From Desulfobacterales bacterium (GTDB lineage: Bacteria; Desulfobacterota; Desulfobacteria; Desulfobacterales; BuS5), in NCBI GenBank assembly GCA_016735355.1, contig JAERRQ010000133.1, positions 1 through 6,904 on the forward strand: DNA of 6,904 nt. The letters run 5' to 3'. The notes under the pieces are model-generated. The model was not told the DNA's origin. It worked only from the letters and a program-made list of their open reading frames with translations, and did no database searches. Shown in pieces: positions 5,419 to 6,904 of the stretch (positions within the stretch are counted from its first letter, which is position 1; the number at the start of each line of letters is the position of its first letter). The position numbers and the translations under genes are program-made.

Positions 5419-6904
5419 GTGAAGCAGAAAAAAGAACAAGGTCTGATTGACAAGCGGCTTGCAGCCATCGCAGCAGGTGAAGACAGCACGCGTCAGTTCA
5501 AGGTTGATGTGCGCAATGTTAATGCACTGGCTTCTGAAATGGTGGCTTTTGCTAATACCGATGGAGGAACAATTTTTATCGGCGTGGCTGATAATGGTTT
5601 GATGCCGGGGCTTTTGCTAAAGGATGTGGCGAGAATTAATCAGCTCATCAGCAATGCGGCCAGTCAGCATGTGCGAAGTCCTTTAACGGTTCAAACGGAA
5701 AATGTTCAGCTTACGACCGGACTTATTGTTATTGTGCTCACTGTGCCAAAAGGTATCGATAAACCGTATTTTGATAAAAACGGGGTTATCTGGCTGAAAT
5801 GCGGTGCTGATAAGAGGCGAATCAATTCCAAGGAAGAACTGCGCTGGCTTTTCCAGTTTTCTGACCAGTTTCATGCTGACGAACTCCCAACAAAAGCAGG
5901 GATAAATAAACTCGACAAACTTCGTTTTCGTGATTTTATCCGCGATGTTTATAAACTTGATTTTCCGGATGACCCCGGGAATTTGATACAGCTCTTACAG
6001 AATATGAGCCTGGCTACCGATACCGGTAACTTAAATCTGGCGGGAGTGCTTTTGTTTGCTGAACGCCCTGAGTGGATCAAGCCTCAGTTTGTGATAAAGG
6101 CCATTCGATATCCGGGAAATGAAATTCATGTTAGTGATTATTTGGATACCGAAGATTTTTCAGGTCCATTAAGCAAAATCTTCAATGATTCCCTGTCGTT
6201 TGTCATGCGCAATTTGCACAAGGTGCAGGGCGGACGTGGCGTTAATGCTCCGGGTCTGCCTGAAATTCCGGAAGCGGTTTTTGAAGAACTTATAGTCAAT
6301 GCATTGATTCACCGCGATTATTTTGTAAGCGCTCCCATCCGACTTTTTATTTTTGATAATCGTATAGAAATTATCAGCCCGGGGCATCTGCCGAACAACC
6401 TGACTGTTGAACGGATTCGTACCGGCATTTCCAATATCCGAAACCCGATTTTGGTTTCGTTTGTGGCAAAAGGACTTTTGCCTTACCACGGGCTTGGATC
6501 CGGGATTAAGCGTGCGCTGGAAAAATGGCATGATATAGACTTTACAGATGATCGCGAAGGCTGTCTTTTCACCGTAACAATTCATCGAAAAATGCCCAAT
6601 GGCTCAATCAATTTGACTGGTGACCTGAAAAGTTCGGGGAAAGATCAGGGAAAGTTCGGGGAAAGTTCGGGAAAAAGTTTGGAAAAGTTCGGGGAAAAGG
6701 TCAAAAAAAGTTCGGGGAAAACTGAAAATATGGTTTTTTCTCTTCTTGCTGATAATCCTAAAATTACTATTCCTGAATTGGCCAAAACACTTGATCTAAC
6801 CACCCGTGCTGTGGAAAAACAGATTGCAAAATTGCGAAAAAAAGGCCGCTTGCATCGTATCGGCCCCGCCAGGGGCGGAAGTTGGCAAATAATTGAAAGG
6901 GAGT
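5419..6904 (+). CDS. AlbA_2 (Schlafen-like) / GHKL ATPase-like DNA-binding protein, 3' end cut by window edge
   Basis: 495 codons are visible with no stop. The AlbA_2 domain is at about 22-140, with ASEMVAFANTDGGTIFIGVADNG (35-59) as its hallmark; it is a putative nucleic-acid-binding domain shared with Schlafen proteins. A HATPase_c_4 domain (often mislabelled 'RecG C-terminal') follows at about 275-388: EELIVNALIHRDY (289-301) is its E...N box, IEIISPGHLP (317-326) its next block, and GLGSGI (358-363) its glycine box. A low-complexity Gly/Ser/Lys/Phe linker (about 404-434) leads to a winged helix at about 436-485 (IPELAKTLDLTTRAVEKQIAKL), then GPARGGSW, which in this family is nearly the C-terminus. 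No helicase motifs occur, so it is not a helicase. Members are usually called transcriptional regulators, and some sit in defence loci. It is divergent from the psp operon across about 1.3 kb of repeats, so it is an independent unit. Confidence 0.85.
   Translation, partial: MKQKKEQGLIDKRLAAIAAGEDSTRQFKVDVRNVNALASEMVAFANTDGGTIFIGVADNGLMPGLLLKDVARINQLISNAASQHVRSPLTVQTENVQLTTGLIVIVLTVPKGIDKPYFDKNGVIWLKCGADKRRINSKEELRWLFQFSDQFHADELPTKAGINKLDKLRFRDFIRDVYKLDFPDDPGNLIQLLQNMSLATDTGNLNLAGVLLFAERPEWIKPQFVIKAIRYPGNEIHVSDYLDTEDFSGPLSKIFNDSLSFVMRNLHKVQGGRGVNAPGLPEIPEAVFEELIVNALIHRDYFVSAPIRLFIFDNRIEIISPGHLPNNLTVERIRTGISNIRNPILVSFVAKGLLPYHGLGSGIKRALEKWHDIDFTDDREGCLFTVTIHRKMPNGSINLTGDLKSSGKDQGKFGESSGKSLEKFGEKVKKSSGKTENMVFSLLADNPKITIPELAKTLDLTTRAVEKQIAKLRKKGRLHRIGPARGGSWQIIERE
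6628..6720 (+). repeat. Tandem 11-12-bp repeat inside the AlbA_2-family gene
   Basis: About eight degenerate copies of AAAGTTCGGGGA with spacing 10-13 bp lie between the GHKL-like domain and the winged helix. Because the unit is not a multiple of three, successive copies are translated in different phases, as SSGK and as KFGE. The frame stays open throughout. Many proteins of this family carry a similar lysine/glycine repeat linker. Confidence 0.75.

Noticed and set aside
6169..6585. Minus-strand 138-codon frame
   Set aside because: Lies entirely opposite the well supported GHKL-like region of the AlbA_2-family gene, with no recognisable domain.
5419..6904. Calling this gene RecG helicase
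   Set aside because: The resemblance to 'RecG' labels comes from the HATPase_c_4 domain name. There are no Walker A, DEAD-like or helicase C motifs.

Overview
The window looks like part of a Gram-negative, mobile-element-rich genome with moderate to low GC. A desulfobacterial (Desulfobacterota) or similar large-genome host is plausible. This rests on a type I secretion-type ABC transporter start, a PspA/YqiJ/YqiK membrane module and several families of dispersed palindromes. The taxonomic guess is inference from general style, not from a marker gene.

Layout. Positions 1-164 (minus) hold the first 54 codons of a type I secretion-like ABC transporter that runs off the left edge. Positions 165-900 contain no intact gene. 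They hold a decayed IS66-family transposase fragment, two GC-rich hairpins and a 288-bp MITE-like element (copy A). Positions 901-4110 (minus) are a tight three-gene operon transcribed in the order pspA-like, yqiJ-like, yqiK-like, each gene with its own Shine-Dalgarno sequence and gaps of 5 and 25 bp. Positions 4111-5390 again contain no intact gene: two palindromes, two transposase remnants, a second diverged copy of the MITE-like element (copy B), a second copy of a GCATGC-centred palindrome and a perfect 22-bp inverted repeat about 0.8 kb apart. From 5419 to the right edge runs a plus-strand AlbA_2/Schlafen-type protein with a GHKL-like domain and a C-terminal winged helix. It lacks a stop in the window but is probably within a few codons of its end.

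Function. The three-gene operon is a coherent envelope-maintenance unit: a soluble coiled-coil PspA/IM30 protein that binds stressed membranes, a three-TM OB-fold protein (YqiJ type) and a long flotillin (YqiK type) that scaffolds inner-membrane microdomains. The yqiJ-yqiK pair is known; having pspA first in the same operon links membrane repair to flotillin scaffolding. The AlbA_2 protein is a separate divergent unit, probably a nucleic-acid-binding regulator.

The least explained signals are outside the intact genes. The two MITE-like copies preserve nested stems with paired substitutions, and all wobble pairs are G-T on the plus strand. The 22-bp inverted repeat frames a transposase fragment plus MITE copy B. 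An 11-12-bp tandem repeat inside the AlbA_2 gene is read in two different frames.
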